DNA of 64,000 bases from Pedobacter sp. PAMC26386 (GCA_014302835.1 CP060294.1:2567067-2631066), one strand, 5' to 3'. Positions 25,410 through 36,232 are shown, counted from the first letter of the stretch. The notes: a model not told the origin generated them from the letters alone. A program made the numbers and translations.

Positions 25410-27128
25410 CTACCATCCTGCATTTTGTTTATATAATCCTTTGCTAAAATTAATCTGGTTCAAAGGAATGGGTAAATATTCGTCCCGGTTCTTTTGAAAA
25501 AAAGCATCCTGAAGATGGGGTTTTCTTGTTTTTTCAATTGTAAAATAACTATTCATATAATCTGCTGCAATACCCCAGCGAACCAGGTCAAAGAAACGGT
25601 ATCCTTCCATCGCAAATTCCAGACGACGTTCAAATCTTAATGCCTGACGGGCAAAGTCTGCAGACCACAGGCAGTTAATACCGGGTTTATAAATATCAAT
25701 TTTATAATTTGAAGTGGTACTTCCATTGGCTTGTTTTAATAATGATTCACTACTTACGGCACGCTGACGGACCTGATTAATTAAAGGTAAAGCTTCCATT
25801 GACCTGCCTAATTCAATCAGGGCTTCAGCTTTAAATAACAGCACATCGGCATAACGGATAATAGCCCAGTTTTTTCCGCTTGACATAAAAGGTGGAAACT
25901 TTTTAAAGGCAGGATCATCAGGTAAAACTGTTTCTTTCATACTCAGGTGCGGGCCATAAATCTGTGGTGCCCGTGCCCAGGAAGTTTGAAAGATAAATGC
26001 TGGTCTATATTTATAAGGATGGCCTGGAATTGCAACGGTGTGATCCATTCGGGGATCAAAAGAATTGGTTTGATAATCGGCAGCAGGCTCTACATCATTG
26101 CTATTAAAGGTGGTTATCATTGGTAAACCCGTATTATCCGTTTTAAATGCATTGATCAGGTTATTACTTGGCACATGGAAACCGCAGCAACCGTATTCCT
26201 GGTTCATTGGATAATTCAGTTCGTGACCAAAATCTGCCCGTCCTTGTGGCGTACCATCATTTATAGAGTATTGTATAGCAAACACAGACTCTTTACTATT
26301 TTCAAACTGTGATAAAAAGTTATTTGCAAAATCTGCACTTAATGCGTACGATCCGGAGTTGATGACTTCATCACACAAACTATTCACCTGAATCAGTTTG
26401 GGCTGATCAATGCCACCTACGTTATTACTCCCATCCTGAGTATAAGCATGGTATAATAAGGTTTTAGCTAAGTAAGTTTTTGCAGCAAATTTATTAGCTC
26501 TGCCAATCTCAGCTTGCAGAGGTGGCAAGTTAGCTGCCGCGAAACTGAAATCATCTTCAATTTTTGTCCATAAAGCATCGTCTGTTAAAGCACGATTAGA
26601 AATGGTTGAATAGTTCTCTTTAGCTATAGTTTCATCGATATATGGCACATACTTAAATAATATTTTTAAAAGAAAATAAAAATGTCCTCTTAGAAATCTT
26701 AATTCTCCCTGCCTGATTGTTTTATTTGGAAAGTCGGCAGTTGATATTGCATTTACCCGGGCCAGGGCATCATTAGCCCTTCCAATTGCTAAATAAAGAC
26801 GGAACCAAAGGGCATCTGTAGGTCCATAATCAACACGGTTCAATGAAAAAGTTTCATAACCATGGAATTCATTGATATCTCCCGGACCATCTCCTCCTTT
26901 ATAAGCATCACCACTCCTGATACTGCCATAAGGCCACATACTGCTATAAGGAGTCATATACTCATCATTTCCCAATGCTGAATAAGCTGCGATAACCATT
27001 TTATCAACATTGGCAGGGGTATTCAGGTCGCTACTCGCTGCTGTACCCTGTGGGATAGTGTCCAATGATTTTTTGCAGGACAATAAGCAAACACATATTA
27101 ATGCTGCTATATATATTTTATGATTCAT
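25410..27128 (-). CDS. SusD/RagB family lipoprotein of the fructan locus
   Basis: 572 residues. The lipoprotein signal MNHKIYIAALICVCLLSCKK has its lipobox at LLSC. The family features are CKKSLDTIPQG, TPR-like NDALARVNAIS and GELRFLRGHFYFLL, and the C-terminal RFERRLEFAMEGYRFFDLVR. It forms the surface lid on the preceding SusC barrel (11-base gap). By position it binds fructo-oligosaccharides released from fructan. Confidence 0.95.
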   Translation of the reverse strand: MNHKIYIAALICVCLLSCKKSLDTIPQGTAASSDLNTPANVDKMVIAAYSALGNDEYMTPYSSMWPYGSIRSGDAYKGGDGPGDINEFHGYETFSLNRVDYGPTDALWFRLYLAIGRANDALARVNAISTADFPNKTIRQGELRFLRGHFYFLLKILFKYVPYIDETIAKENYSTISNRALTDDALWTKIEDDFSFAAANLPPLQAEIGRANKFAAKTYLAKTLLYHAYTQDGSNNVGGIDQPKLIQVNSLCDEVINSGSYALSADFANNFLSQFENSKESVFAIQYSINDGTPQGRADFGHELNYPMNQEYGCCGFHVPSNNLINAFKTDNTGLPMITTFNSNDVEPAADYQTNSFDPRMDHTVAIPGHPYKYRPAFIFQTSWARAPQIYGPHLSMKETVLPDDPAFKKFPPFMSSGKNWAIIRYADVLLFKAEALIELGRSMEALPLINQVRQRAVSSESLLKQANGSTTSNYKIDIYKPGINCLWSADFARQALRFERRLEFAMEGYRFFDLVRWGIAADYMNSYFTIEKTRKPHLQDAFFQKNRDEYLPIPLNQINFSKGLYKQNAGW

Positions 27129-27139
27129 GTCTGTACTAA

Positions 27140-30100
27140 TTAAAATGAAAAATTAATTCCCATTGTGCCTATTACTGGAATAGGATAAACATTTGAAGGA
27201 TTTTCCGGATCAGTTGCAGTATATGACTTACTTTTAACAGTAAACAAGTTACTGGCTTGCAGGTAGACCCTTGCGGTTTTAATATTTAAATGTTTGAGTG
27301 CATTTTTAAGATTATAGCCAAGCTGGATATTTCTTAATTTCAGATAAGACCCGTTCTCAATAAAATAGGTGGAGACCCGGCCTTCATTATTCCGGTCAAC
27401 AGTTGTTAATGCAGGAATGGTTGAGTTTGGATTTTGTGGCGTCCAGCCACCTAGGGTTCTGGTTCCCCAGTTTGCGCCTGGAGCTATAGATGAAAAATCG
27501 GTTAACCCTTTATAGGTGTTATATACCTGTCCGCCCTGAACACCCTGAAAAAAGAAAACCAAATCAAATTGCTTATAACTGATAGTTGTATTTAGTCCAT
27601 AAGTAAAGTCTGGGTCTGTCGAGCCCAAAAACTCCTGATCCTTACTGTCAATAATTCCATCTCCGTTCAGGTCTTTATACCTGAGTCTGCCTAACCCTTT
27701 TCCTGGTTGTGCTGGTGAATTATCAACCTGACTCTGAGAAGTAAATAAACCGTCAGCAACATAACCGTACATAGAATTAACAGATTTGCCAAGAATAGTT
27801 TGATCGGTTCCATTGCCTGGATAAGATGCGATAGCGTCTGGAGGCAGACTGGTGATTTTACTCCGGTATGCCGCAATATTACCTGTCAGGGAAAAGGAAA
27901 GATCCTGTGATACCTTGCCACTATAATTTAATAAAAACTCATATCCTGTATTACGTACCGATGCAGCATTGATTGTACGATTGCCTGACTCACCTAAAAC
28001 CCCAAGATAAGCTGGTGTGAGCAGGATATCTTTTGTATTTTTAATAAAGTAGTCAGCAGATCCTGTTATGGTATTATTAAATAAACCAAAGTCCAGACCA
28101 AAATTAGATTGAGAAGTAGTTTCCCATTTTAAGTTATCGTTACCTTGCTGTATTTGTGTAAAACCTGAAGGCAGCTGACCAGTACCTGCACCACCTATAT
28201 CATATGCAGAACCGGTTTCATAACCGAAAATATGATTTACACCGTAAATAGCAGAATAAAGCGTGTATGGAGCATAATAAGGACTAGCCTGATTTCCAGT
28301 TTGACCATAAGAGTATCTTAATTTCAGATCGGATATTGCTTTAATATTATCCTTTATAAACCCTTCTTCACTTAAACGCCAGCCTAAAGAAATTGCAGGA
28401 AATACGCCATATCTTTGGTTAGCACCAAACCTGGAAGAACCATCTCTTCTTATGGTAACAGAGGCCAGGTATTTATCATCGTAAGAATAATTAGCTTTTC
28501 CAAAAAAAGAGAGCAATCCATATGTCGCTCCTGACCCACCATTATCTATATTTGTTGATCCTGAACTTAAATAGGCATAGTTAATATTCTCCAGGCCAAC
28601 CCCCTGTCTTGTTCCGTAAAAACTCTGGTTAATATACCTGACCTCTTCCTGACCAGCTAATAAATCTAATTTGCTTTTACCTTTTTTCAGGTTATAAGTT
28701 AATGTATTGGTAAATATCCAGTTGCCTTCGTAATTAGAATTCTGATTGACAAGATTTGTTGGATCTGACAAGAAACCTGAAACGTATGATTTCCTTAAAG
28801 TACGGGAATAGTTCCCACTGTAATCAGCAGAAAGACTGGTTCTGAAGTTTAATCCTTTGATAATATTTACTTCAGCATATACATTACCTAAAATCCGTGC
28901 AAAGTTGTTCTTATTTTGTTTGTTATCTTCTATCAGCCTGACCGGGTTCTGCCTGTCGGCCATTCCGGGTGCGGGCCCACCCCATCCTATACCATCTACG
29001 GTATGAATAGGTACAACAGGTTCTTCAATCTGAGCTAAAGAAGTCACGTCACCAGTAGGAATCAATACATCCTTCATATAGGTACCAGTAAAGGTTTCCC
29101 CTATCTTCAGCCGGTTCTTGAAGAAGTTGTATTCCGAATTAAAGCGGGCGGTCATCTTTTGATTATGTGTTTCTTTAATCACCCCTTTGTTATCATAATA
29201 ACTTACAGAGAACAATGAATTACCTTTCTCATTTCCATTAGCTACAGACAGGTTGTAAGATTGAATGACTGAAGTCTGAGCTATCTCATTAAACCAATTT
29301 GTATTGGCCGGTTTCATGGTCTTGGCCGCATCAAGGTATTCTGGCAAAATCAAGTTGTTAAGTACCGGATTATTGAAATCCTTGTTCCAGTTGTATTGGT
29401 AGGTTTGATTGGTATTTGGATCAAGTTTATCATTTACTGCCGCCCGCCAGTAGGCTTCACCGCGTTGCTGTGCATTTAATGTATTCAACTTGGAAGTGTA
29501 AAATTGAAGTGAAACAGATGCATCAAAATTGATACTGCTAAACCCGGCTTTTGCTTTTTTTGTGGTCACGATGATTACACCAGCAGCTGCACGGGAACCA
29601 TAGATGGAGGCTGAAGCTGCATCTTTTAAGATCTGTATGGATTCAATATCACTTTGATTAATCTCCTGCAGACCTCTTTGTGTCTGGACACCATCGATGA
29701 TATACAACGGGTCATTACCCGGTAATCCTGCTAACGGAAGGGTTGTATTTCCACGTACTCTCACAGCTGCACCTCCACCTGGCGAACCATCTGAGGTAAT
29801 AAATAGCCCAGGAACCCTTCCTTGAAGTGCTTTTATCGGGTTACCAACTGGAATATCTTTGATCTCTGCTACATTCACCACTGCGACTGCGCCAGTAATG
29901 TCTTTTTTGCGTTCTTTCTGATATCCTGTAACAACAACTTCATTAAGATTTGTCGCAGTGATATCGAGCTGTACATTTACCTCATTATCTTTTCCTATGG
30001 GTATGGTAACAGTTTGTGCCCCCATATAGATAAATTTAATAATTTGACCGCTCTTACCCTGAATGACAAATTTGCCTTTCGCATTTGTGACCACAGTTTG

Positions 30101-30244
30101 ATCGGTTCCTGCTATATTAACAGTGACCCCATCCAGTGGATTAGTAGTTTTATCTGTTACAATACCAGAAATGGTGCGGGACTGCGCAAGCCCCTGCAAT
30201 GTCGCTGCCAATAAAAGGCAGCAAAATAGTAGTATTCGTTTCAT
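27140..30244 (-). CDS. SusC/RagA TonB-dependent transporter of the fructan locus
   Basis: 1034 residues. Signal peptide to about residue 20, then a carboxypeptidase-regulatory-like domain (ISGIVTDKTTNPLDGVTVNI), the plug with QILKDAASASIYGSRAAAGV and IIVTTKK, and a barrel ending in F. There is no STN domain, unlike the SusC at 2175. This fits control by the hybrid two-component protein rather than a sigma/FecR pair. Imports oligosaccharides with the SusD encoded next. Confidence 0.95.
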   Translation of the reverse strand: MKRILLFCCLLLAATLQGLAQSRTISGIVTDKTTNPLDGVTVNIAGTDQTVVTNAKGKFVIQGKSGQIIKFIYMGAQTVTIPIGKDNEVNVQLDITATNLNEVVVTGYQKERKKDITGAVAVVNVAEIKDIPVGNPIKALQGRVPGLFITSDGSPGGGAAVRVRGNTTLPLAGLPGNDPLYIIDGVQTQRGLQEINQSDIESIQILKDAASASIYGSRAAAGVIIVTTKKAKAGFSSINFDASVSLQFYTSKLNTLNAQQRGEAYWRAAVNDKLDPNTNQTYQYNWNKDFNNPVLNNLILPEYLDAAKTMKPANTNWFNEIAQTSVIQSYNLSVANGNEKGNSLFSVSYYDNKGVIKETHNQKMTARFNSEYNFFKNRLKIGETFTGTYMKDVLIPTGDVTSLAQIEEPVVPIHTVDGIGWGGPAPGMADRQNPVRLIEDNKQNKNNFARILGNVYAEVNIIKGLNFRTSLSADYSGNYSRTLRKSYVSGFLSDPTNLVNQNSNYEGNWIFTNTLTYNLKKGKSKLDLLAGQEEVRYINQSFYGTRQGVGLENINYAYLSSGSTNIDNGGSGATYGLLSFFGKANYSYDDKYLASVTIRRDGSSRFGANQRYGVFPAISLGWRLSEEGFIKDNIKAISDLKLRYSYGQTGNQASPYYAPYTLYSAIYGVNHIFGYETGSAYDIGGAGTGQLPSGFTQIQQGNDNLKWETTSQSNFGLDFGLFNNTITGSADYFIKNTKDILLTPAYLGVLGESGNRTINAASVRNTGYEFLLNYSGKVSQDLSFSLTGNIAAYRSKITSLPPDAIASYPGNGTDQTILGKSVNSMYGYVADGLFTSQSQVDNSPAQPGKGLGRLRYKDLNGDGIIDSKDQEFLGSTDPDFTYGLNTTISYKQFDLVFFFQGVQGGQVYNTYKGLTDFSSIAPGANWGTRTLGGWTPQNPNSTIPALTTVDRNNEGRVSTYFIENGSYLKLRNIQLGYNLKNALKHLNIKTARVYLQASNLFTVKSKSYTATDPENPSNVYPIPVIGTMGINFSF

Positions 30245-30289
30245 ACATTTTGGTTATTTGGTTGTGTTTAAATTTTAATTGACTAGTCT

Positions 30290-31222
30290 TCAGACCAGCT
30301 GACCGTCATTCATACCCATTTTTCTCTTCCAGATAAACCTGTCCAGATCAAATTTGGAATACTGCGGACAAGCCCCGGTTTGAGAGGTAATAAATGCTCC
30401 CATAGCCACTGCATAATCTAAAGTATCTTCTACGTGCTCGTTTGTTAATTTCATAGCTAAAAAAGCTGCAAGGAAAGAGTCCCCGCTTCCTACTGTATCT
30501 GCAACATTTACAGGATATGCCGGATAGTCATAACTATAGGACCTGGTATGGTAAGTGGCTCCCTGACTCCCTTTGGTAATTAGAATTTCCTTGATTTCAA
30601 AACGTTCAAAAAGCAGCTCCACACAATCAGTTTCTATTAGACACCTGTGATCATACCATTGCGCAATCAGATTCAATTCATTGGCGTTAACCTTAACCAG
30701 ATCGCAATGCTGCAAAAGTTCAGTAACCAGCTCAGGAGTATAATGAGGCTCCCTTATATTGATGTCAAATACGCGATACTGAGCATAATCCAGCATTTTT
30801 AATAAGGTTTCTCTTGAATGCAGGTTCCGTGAACCCAGGCTACCAAAAATCAAGGCAGCTGCGCTACCCAGTAATGCTTGATATGCTGGTTCCCAGTTAA
30901 TATAATCCCAGGCTACCGGGTAAACTATATCATAAGTAACTTCATGGTTCTCACCAACTCTGGCTAATACCTCACTGGTTGGATATGTTTTATTTCCCTG
31001 AATATGAACCGTAGACAGCCCTATTCCTTTTAAAAAGTCCAGTAGTTTTTCTCCAGCAGTATCTTTTCCTATACTACTAATCAAATGGGTGTTAATCCCC
31101 AGTTTATGCAAGTGATAAGCAACATTCATTGGTGCACCTCCTGGCCTTTTGCCAGAGGGCAATACATCCCACAGGATTTCACCAAAACATATAATTGTTT
31201 GCGTAGAACAAGTATTTTTCAT
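30290..31222 (-). CDS. PfkB-family carbohydrate kinase, likely fructokinase
   Basis: 310 residues of the ribokinase/PfkB fold. N-terminal signature CFGEILWDVLPSGKRPGGAP, with GGAPMNVAYHLHKLG binding the sugar. C-terminal signature DTVGSGDSFLAAFLA with the catalytic base Asp248. It phosphorylates a free sugar with ATP. The GEILWD start and the adjacent MFS porter and GH32 make fructose the probable substrate. 10 bases after the porter gene, 45 before SusC. Confidence 0.9.
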   Translation of the reverse strand: MKNTCSTQTIICFGEILWDVLPSGKRPGGAPMNVAYHLHKLGINTHLISSIGKDTAGEKLLDFLKGIGLSTVHIQGNKTYPTSEVLARVGENHEVTYDIVYPVAWDYINWEPAYQALLGSAAALIFGSLGSRNLHSRETLLKMLDYAQYRVFDINIREPHYTPELVTELLQHCDLVKVNANELNLIAQWYDHRCLIETDCVELLFERFEIKEILITKGSQGATYHTRSYSYDYPAYPVNVADTVGSGDSFLAAFLAMKLTNEHVEDTLDYAVAMGAFITSQTGACPQYSKFDLDRFIWKRKMGMNDGQLV

Positions 31223-31232
31223 GTCCGGTTTT

Positions 31233-32567
31233 TTAATGCATGATTAAATTAGATCCGATTTGCTCTAAAGATTCTCCTTTTGTCTCCGGCATCAAACGCC
31301 ATACAAAAATCAACTGCAAGACCATCATACTGGCAAAAAAGAAGAAGGTAGTGGCCCCTCCAAATGTCTCAGCCAGATACGGAAAACAAAAAGCAATTAT
31401 AGCAGCCATTATCCAATGCGTAGAACTACCAAGTGTCTGTCCTTTAGCACGAAGTTGGTTTGGAAAGATTTCTGAGATAAATACCCAGATGACCGCCCCT
31501 TGAGAAAAAGCGAAAAACGCTATGAATAACATCATGTAAGCAGGGATTGCAAAACCGCTCATATTTCCAGAATAGAAAGTATAGCCAACCATAAATAATG
31601 AAACGATTAACCCAACCGACCCAATTAGCATGAGTACCCTTCTACCAACCTTGTCTATAAAGTTGATTGCAATCAGGGTAAAGATAAAATTGATCAATCC
31701 GATCCCAACTGTAGACAATAAGGATGAATGTGCACCCAAACCCGCCATTTCAAAAATTCTTGGTGCATAATAGATAATGGCATTAATTCCGGAAACCTGG
31801 TTAAAGAAAGCAAATAACATAGCCAGAATCACTGGTCTTTTATATTTCGCAGAAAAGAGCTTTTCTTTTTGCCCTCCTGAACCTGAAAGATCCCGACCTG
31901 ATTTTTGAATGGCAAGCAATTCTTCTTCACAGTTCAAAGGGTTAATGATCCTTAAAATTTCTAATGCTTTTTCCATTGCCCCCCTTTTAAGGATCAGCCA
32001 TCTTGGACTCTCAGGAATAAACCTGATCAAGACCAGAAAAATAAATGAAGGGAAGGCCTGTACCCCTAGCATCCAGCGCCATGAGGCTTCACCTCCCTGG
32101 CTAATCAGGTAATTGGATAAATAGGAAATCAGAATACCCAGAACTACATTAAACTGGAACAAGCCTACTAAACGACCGCGTCTATTAGCTGGCGAGACCT
32201 CAGAAATGTAAATTGGTGCGGTTACGGAAGAAATCCCAACACCCAGTCCACCTAACAACCGGAAAATTAAAAACACATACCAGTTATCGGCAAAAGCAGT
32301 ACCCAGAGAGGAAAGCAAGTAAGCGATGGCTACAAAGTACAGTGTGTTTTTACGACCAAAGCGATCAGAAGGACGTGAACCAACTAAAGATCCAATCACG
32401 GTACCAATTAAAGCTATAGAAATAGTGAGGCCATGTTCAAAAACCGAGAGATGCCAGAACTGTTGGATGGATTTTTCAGCACCAGAGATTACTGCGGTAT
32501 CGAATCCAAATAAAAAGCCACCAAGGGCCACGACCATGGACCAGACCATTACAGAATGTTTTTTCAT
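31233..32567 (-). CDS. MFS sugar porter, likely fructose
   Basis: 444 residues with 12 transmembrane helices. The sugar-porter signatures are SDRFGRKNTL between TM2 and TM3, RGRLVGLFQFNVVLG, PESPRWL at the end of TM6, GRRVLM in the second half, and PETKG at the C-terminus. It moves a monosaccharide across the inner membrane, probably by proton symport as in XylE/GalP relatives. First gene of the fructan operon. Fructose is inferred from the kinase and GH32 neighbours. Confidence 0.92.
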   Translation of the reverse strand: MKKHSVMVWSMVVALGGFLFGFDTAVISGAEKSIQQFWHLSVFEHGLTISIALIGTVIGSLVGSRPSDRFGRKNTLYFVAIAYLLSSLGTAFADNWYVFLIFRLLGGLGVGISSVTAPIYISEVSPANRRGRLVGLFQFNVVLGILISYLSNYLISQGGEASWRWMLGVQAFPSFIFLVLIRFIPESPRWLILKRGAMEKALEILRIINPLNCEEELLAIQKSGRDLSGSGGQKEKLFSAKYKRPVILAMLFAFFNQVSGINAIIYYAPRIFEMAGLGAHSSLLSTVGIGLINFIFTLIAINFIDKVGRRVLMLIGSVGLIVSLFMVGYTFYSGNMSGFAIPAYMMLFIAFFAFSQGAVIWVFISEIFPNQLRAKGQTLGSSTHWIMAAIIAFCFPYLAETFGGATTFFFFASMMVLQLIFVWRLMPETKGESLEQIGSNLIMH

Positions 32568-32924
32568 ACAGGGGTTTATATATTGGTTAAGGATTGCAAA
32601 GTAGAGCTATTGGCTCTTGAAGAACATGGTTATTGTTTCAAATGCATTAAATTTTGAACAAAACATCAACATGCTTTAAATCAGTAGCTTATTTTTATTT
32701 GAAAAATAAAAACAGCCCAAACTTTCAATTTTAAAACATAAACATTACAATTTTGATACACGGATCTGTTTCTGATCAAAGAATTTGCCTAAGGCATTTT
32801 AAGGAATTTTTTATTTTTTCATATCTTTAAAGATAGTACCCGACAAAAAAACTAATCTTTACCAAATAGCCAATCTTTGATACCAAACATATTTATTGAG
32901 ATCAAAAGGTTAGCCCACCTGTAT
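32568..32924. other. Divergent control region of the fructan locus
   Basis: About 357 bases between the operon's first gene (-) and the regulator gene (+). A/T-rich with several A/T runs. It should hold both promoters and the binding site of the AraC-type domain. I found no perfect TAnnTTTG element and no convincing palindrome. Confidence 0.55.
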
Positions 32925-35684
32925 ATGTCTTTTTCCTCTTATCTCAAGTTTATCTTATTATTCCTGTTCAGCGGTATTATACTGGGTTGCAGTGAAAAAA
33001 AACAAGATCCTGTATACATAATTGGCTTTTCACAATGTGTGGGTTCTGATCTATGGCGTAAAACTATGCTCGAAGAGATGAAAATGGAATTATCATTGCA
33101 TCCTGGGGCAAAATTGATCTATACTGATGCCAACAATAACAGTAAAAAACAAATTGCTCAGGTTAAGCAAATGCTGGAACAAGGCGTTGATATGCTTATT
33201 ATCTCACCCAATGAAGCAAACCCGCTCACTCCCATTGTAGACCAAATCTATAATAAGGGTATACCGGTAATTGTTATTGATCGTAAAATCTCTTCTGGTT
33301 CTTATACAGCATATGTCGGCGCAGACAACTACCAAATAGGTAAAATGGCTGGCGAATACGCTGGGACAATGCTCAAAGGTAAAGGTAATCTCTTAGAAAT
33401 CATGGGGCTTCCCGGCTCTTCTCCTACGATTGAAAGACAGAAAGGCTTCATGGATGGGTTAAAAAAATATCCTGACTTACAAATCAAAACCGAAATTTAC
33501 GGCGACTGGCTGAAAGAAAATGCAAAGAAACAGTTACTAAAAGCTGGCTCAGTTTTAACTCATACTGATGTTATTTTTGCACATAATGATATGATGGCAT
33601 CCGGAGCAAGGGAGGTCTTAAATCAGCTAAAATCAACCCGCTCTATCAGAATTATAGGTATAGACGCATTACCTGGTACTGGCGGTGGTCTTGAAATGGT
33701 AGCCAACCAGGTTCTTGATGCTAGTGTACTCTATCCTACTGGCGGTAAAGAAGCTATTCAGACTGCCTTTAAGATCTTGAATAAAGAAGCTTTTTCGAAG
33801 GAGAATATCCTGCAATCTTTGGTAATTGACGCTACTAATGTGCAGCTGATGAAATTACAATGGAATAAGATCAGCAGTCAGCAAAAAGACATTGAACGGC
33901 AGCAAAATTTACTGGAAGAACAAAAATCTTTGTTTAATAACCAGCAAACTGTGTTAAACGTTACAGTCATCACACTTGTACTGGCCGTGGTATTTGGTGG
34001 CCTTGCTTTTTACTTTTTACTGGAAAACCGCAAGAGCAATAAGAACCTGGAAGCAAACAACCAGGAAATATTAAAGCAACGTAACCAGCTGATTGAAATG
34101 TCGGCCAAAGCGGAAATTGCAACTGAGGCCAAGCTCAATTTCTTTACTAATATGTCACACGAATTCCGGACGCCATTGACTCTTATTCTTTCCCCCCTCG
34201 AAGACCTGCTGCAAAATGAGAAATTAAAAGTAACAGCCGGAAAGAATCTGAAACTGATTCATAAAAATGTATTCAGATTGCTGAGACTAATTAACCAATT
34301 GATTGAATATCGAAAGATTGAGCATGATAAAATGAAGATCAATGCGTCTCCGAATAACCTGATAGAGTTTATCACGGATATTCTGGAAAGTTTTCAGCAC
34401 AATGCGAAAAAACGCAATATTGATCTTCGTCTGATCACTAAAGAACAGAATTTAATCATCTGGTTTGATGCGAATATGCTGGATAAAGTAATTTTCAATC
34501 TGCTGTCAAACGCATTAAAATTTACCAGTACAAATGGGATGATTCATATTTCCATAAGAAAAGAGGATCAAAATGTATATGTAGACGTAAAAGACAACGG
34601 AAGTGGAATGACTGCTGAAGAAGAGGATCATGTGTTTGAGCGTTTCTATCAATCCGGGATCAATGCAGCAAAAGGTTCGGGACTAGGATTATCCCTTTCC
34701 AAAGAACTAATGCACCTGCACCATGGAGATATTGAGGTACACAGCCAAAAATGGCAGGGCACTACTTTTTCTTTAAAACTTCTTATCGGCGAAACGCACT
34801 TTACTGAACTGGAGAAAAAGAAAGAGGCTCTGGATAAAGAAGAGCTTTATGAACAGGCCAGGATCTATACAACAGACCTTGATGAACCGGTAGAAATACA
34901 AACAAAAGATTCTTTCAGCCCATTTAAAGATCAATCGATACTCATCATTGAAGATAATACTGATCTACTGAATTACCTGAGTCATAAATTTAGTGACCGA
35001 TACGAGGTATTTACTGCAAATAACGGCAGCAGTGGTATAACAGCTGCTTATGAACAAGTTCCGGATCTGATCATCTCTGATGTGATTTTACCAGGAATGC
35101 CAGGTACTGAATTAACTAACAAACTTAAATCTGATGTCAGAACTTCTCATATTCCAATCATTTTATTGACGGCTAAAAGTAGTGTAGAACAACAAATACA
35201 GGGAATAGAAAGTATGGCAGATGCTTATGTTGTCAAGCCCTTTAATTTTGATTATCTACTGGCTTGTGTGAACAGCCTGCTCAAAAACCGGGTGCTATTA
35301 AAGGCACATTACACCAGTGACATCAGCTCTTCTGCTAAACTTCCTATTTCTAAAACACTTGATAAGAAGTTTATCAATGACTTTTCTGGTATTGTGGAAC
35401 AGAATCTTGGAAATGAAAATTTCAGTGTAGATGATCTTGCAAGGGCTATTGGTGTATCCAGAGTGCAACTTTATCGAAAAGTAAAGGTCTTACTGGACTG
35501 CAACATTACTGATTACATCTTAAATCGCAGGCTAAAGAAGGCTCAATATCTTTTAATTAATGAGAATTATTCCATTTCAGAGATCACTTATATGGTTGGA
35601 TTTTCTACTCCAAACTACTTCTCAACAGTGTTTAAAGCAAAATATGGATGTAAACCAAGTGATTACAAGAAGAACAGGGCATAA
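32925..35684 (+). CDS. Hybrid two-component regulator with periplasmic sugar-binding sensor
   Basis: 919 residues from the ATG at 32925, which gives a signal/lipobox-like segment ending IILGC. The in-frame TTG at 32877 is less likely. Order of domains: a LacI/ribose-binding-protein-like periplasmic domain (about 25-300, IIGFSQCVGSDLWRKTMLEE, VDMLIISPNEA, VIVIDRK), one transmembrane helix near 345-370, HisKA with the phospho-His in MSHEFRTPLTL (about 412), HATPase (DNGSGMT, GSGLGLSL), a receiver (LIIEDN about 673, DVILPGMPG, KPFN), and a C-terminal AraC DNA-binding domain (about 825-919). This is the architecture of the Bacteroides fructan regulator BT1754, known to bind fructose. It probably activates the divergent operon. 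Confidence 0.93.
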   Translation: MSFSSYLKFILLFLFSGIILGCSEKKQDPVYIIGFSQCVGSDLWRKTMLEEMKMELSLHPGAKLIYTDANNNSKKQIAQVKQMLEQGVDMLIISPNEANPLTPIVDQIYNKGIPVIVIDRKISSGSYTAYVGADNYQIGKMAGEYAGTMLKGKGNLLEIMGLPGSSPTIERQKGFMDGLKKYPDLQIKTEIYGDWLKENAKKQLLKAGSVLTHTDVIFAHNDMMASGAREVLNQLKSTRSIRIIGIDALPGTGGGLEMVANQVLDASVLYPTGGKEAIQTAFKILNKEAFSKENILQSLVIDATNVQLMKLQWNKISSQQKDIERQQNLLEEQKSLFNNQQTVLNVTVITLVLAVVFGGLAFYFLLENRKSNKNLEANNQEILKQRNQLIEMSAKAEIATEAKLNFFTNMSHEFRTPLTLILSPLEDLLQNEKLKVTAGKNLKLIHKNVFRLLRLINQLIEYRKIEHDKMKINASPNNLIEFITDILESFQHNAKKRNIDLRLITKEQNLIIWFDANMLDKVIFNLLSNALKFTSTNGMIHISIRKEDQNVYVDVKDNGSGMTAEEEDHVFERFYQSGINAAKGSGLGLSLSKELMHLHHGDIEVHSQKWQGTTFSLKLLIGETHFTELEKKKEALDKEELYEQARIYTTDLDEPVEIQTKDSFSPFKDQSILIIEDNTDLLNYLSHKFSDRYEVFTANNGSSGITAAYEQVPDLIISDVILPGMPGTELTNKLKSDVRTSHIPIILLTAKSSVEQQIQGIESMADAYVVKPFNFDYLLACVNSLLKNRVLLKAHYTSDISSSAKLPISKTLDKKFINDFSGIVEQNLGNENFSVDDLARAIGVSRVQLYRKVKVLLDCNITDYILNRRLKKAQYLLINENYSISEITYMVGFSTPNYFSTVFKAKYGCKPSDYKKNRA

Positions 35685-35809
35685 TATATCATTTGATGAT
35701 TTGGCTCCGACAGACAAAAAGATAATGGCCTAACATTGAATCTTTACTTTTACATCCTGAAATACCTTGTTGATGACTTACCTTGTAATTAGCCGCTTAG
35801 CGAAATATG

Positions 35810-36232
35810 TTATGGTTCAACAGGAGTAGTATGTGTATAACTTGCTCTGGAATCTTTAAATTGAACAATGTTATTGGCAATCCATAACCAAAGTGGGGTT
35901 ACCTGTTCCAATAAACCAATACCGAGATTGGTTAATGCATATTCAACTCTTGGAGGTACTTCAGGATAAACACTTCTGGATACTAACCCATCCCGCTCCA
36001 ATTCACGGAGACATTTAGTTAACATTTTCTGACTGATACCATTGATGTGGTTTTGTAATGCAGAGAATCTCATATGCCCATCGATACCCAAGGCATGTAT
36101 GATAAATAATGACCATTTATTTCCAACATGGTTTAATATGTCACTTTTCACATTATCATGATCTTTGTTTAAAACCTTACAGATATCGTCCCAGGCTTTT
36201 ACAAGCTTCTCATCGGTAACAAGTTTTTCCAT
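35810..36232 (-). CDS. HxlR family transcriptional regulator
   Basis: 140 residues with the HxlR winged helix: GNKWSLFIIHALG, MRFSALQNHINGISQKMLTK, LRELERDGLVSR and PEVPPRVEYALTNLG. Members respond to electrophiles or small effectors and usually regulate an adjacent oxidoreductase. Here it is divergent from the NmrA-like reductase at 36587, its likely target. Confidence 0.92.
   Translation of the reverse strand: MEKLVTDEKLVKAWDDICKVLNKDHDNVKSDILNHVGNKWSLFIIHALGIDGHMRFSALQNHINGISQKMLTKCLRELERDGLVSRSVYPEVPPRVEYALTNLGIGLLEQVTPLWLWIANNIVQFKDSRASYTHTTPVEP

Noticed and set aside
29822-30214. 130-residue plus-strand frame
   Set aside because: Complement of the SusC N-terminal region; cysteine- and isoleucine-rich shadow without similarity.
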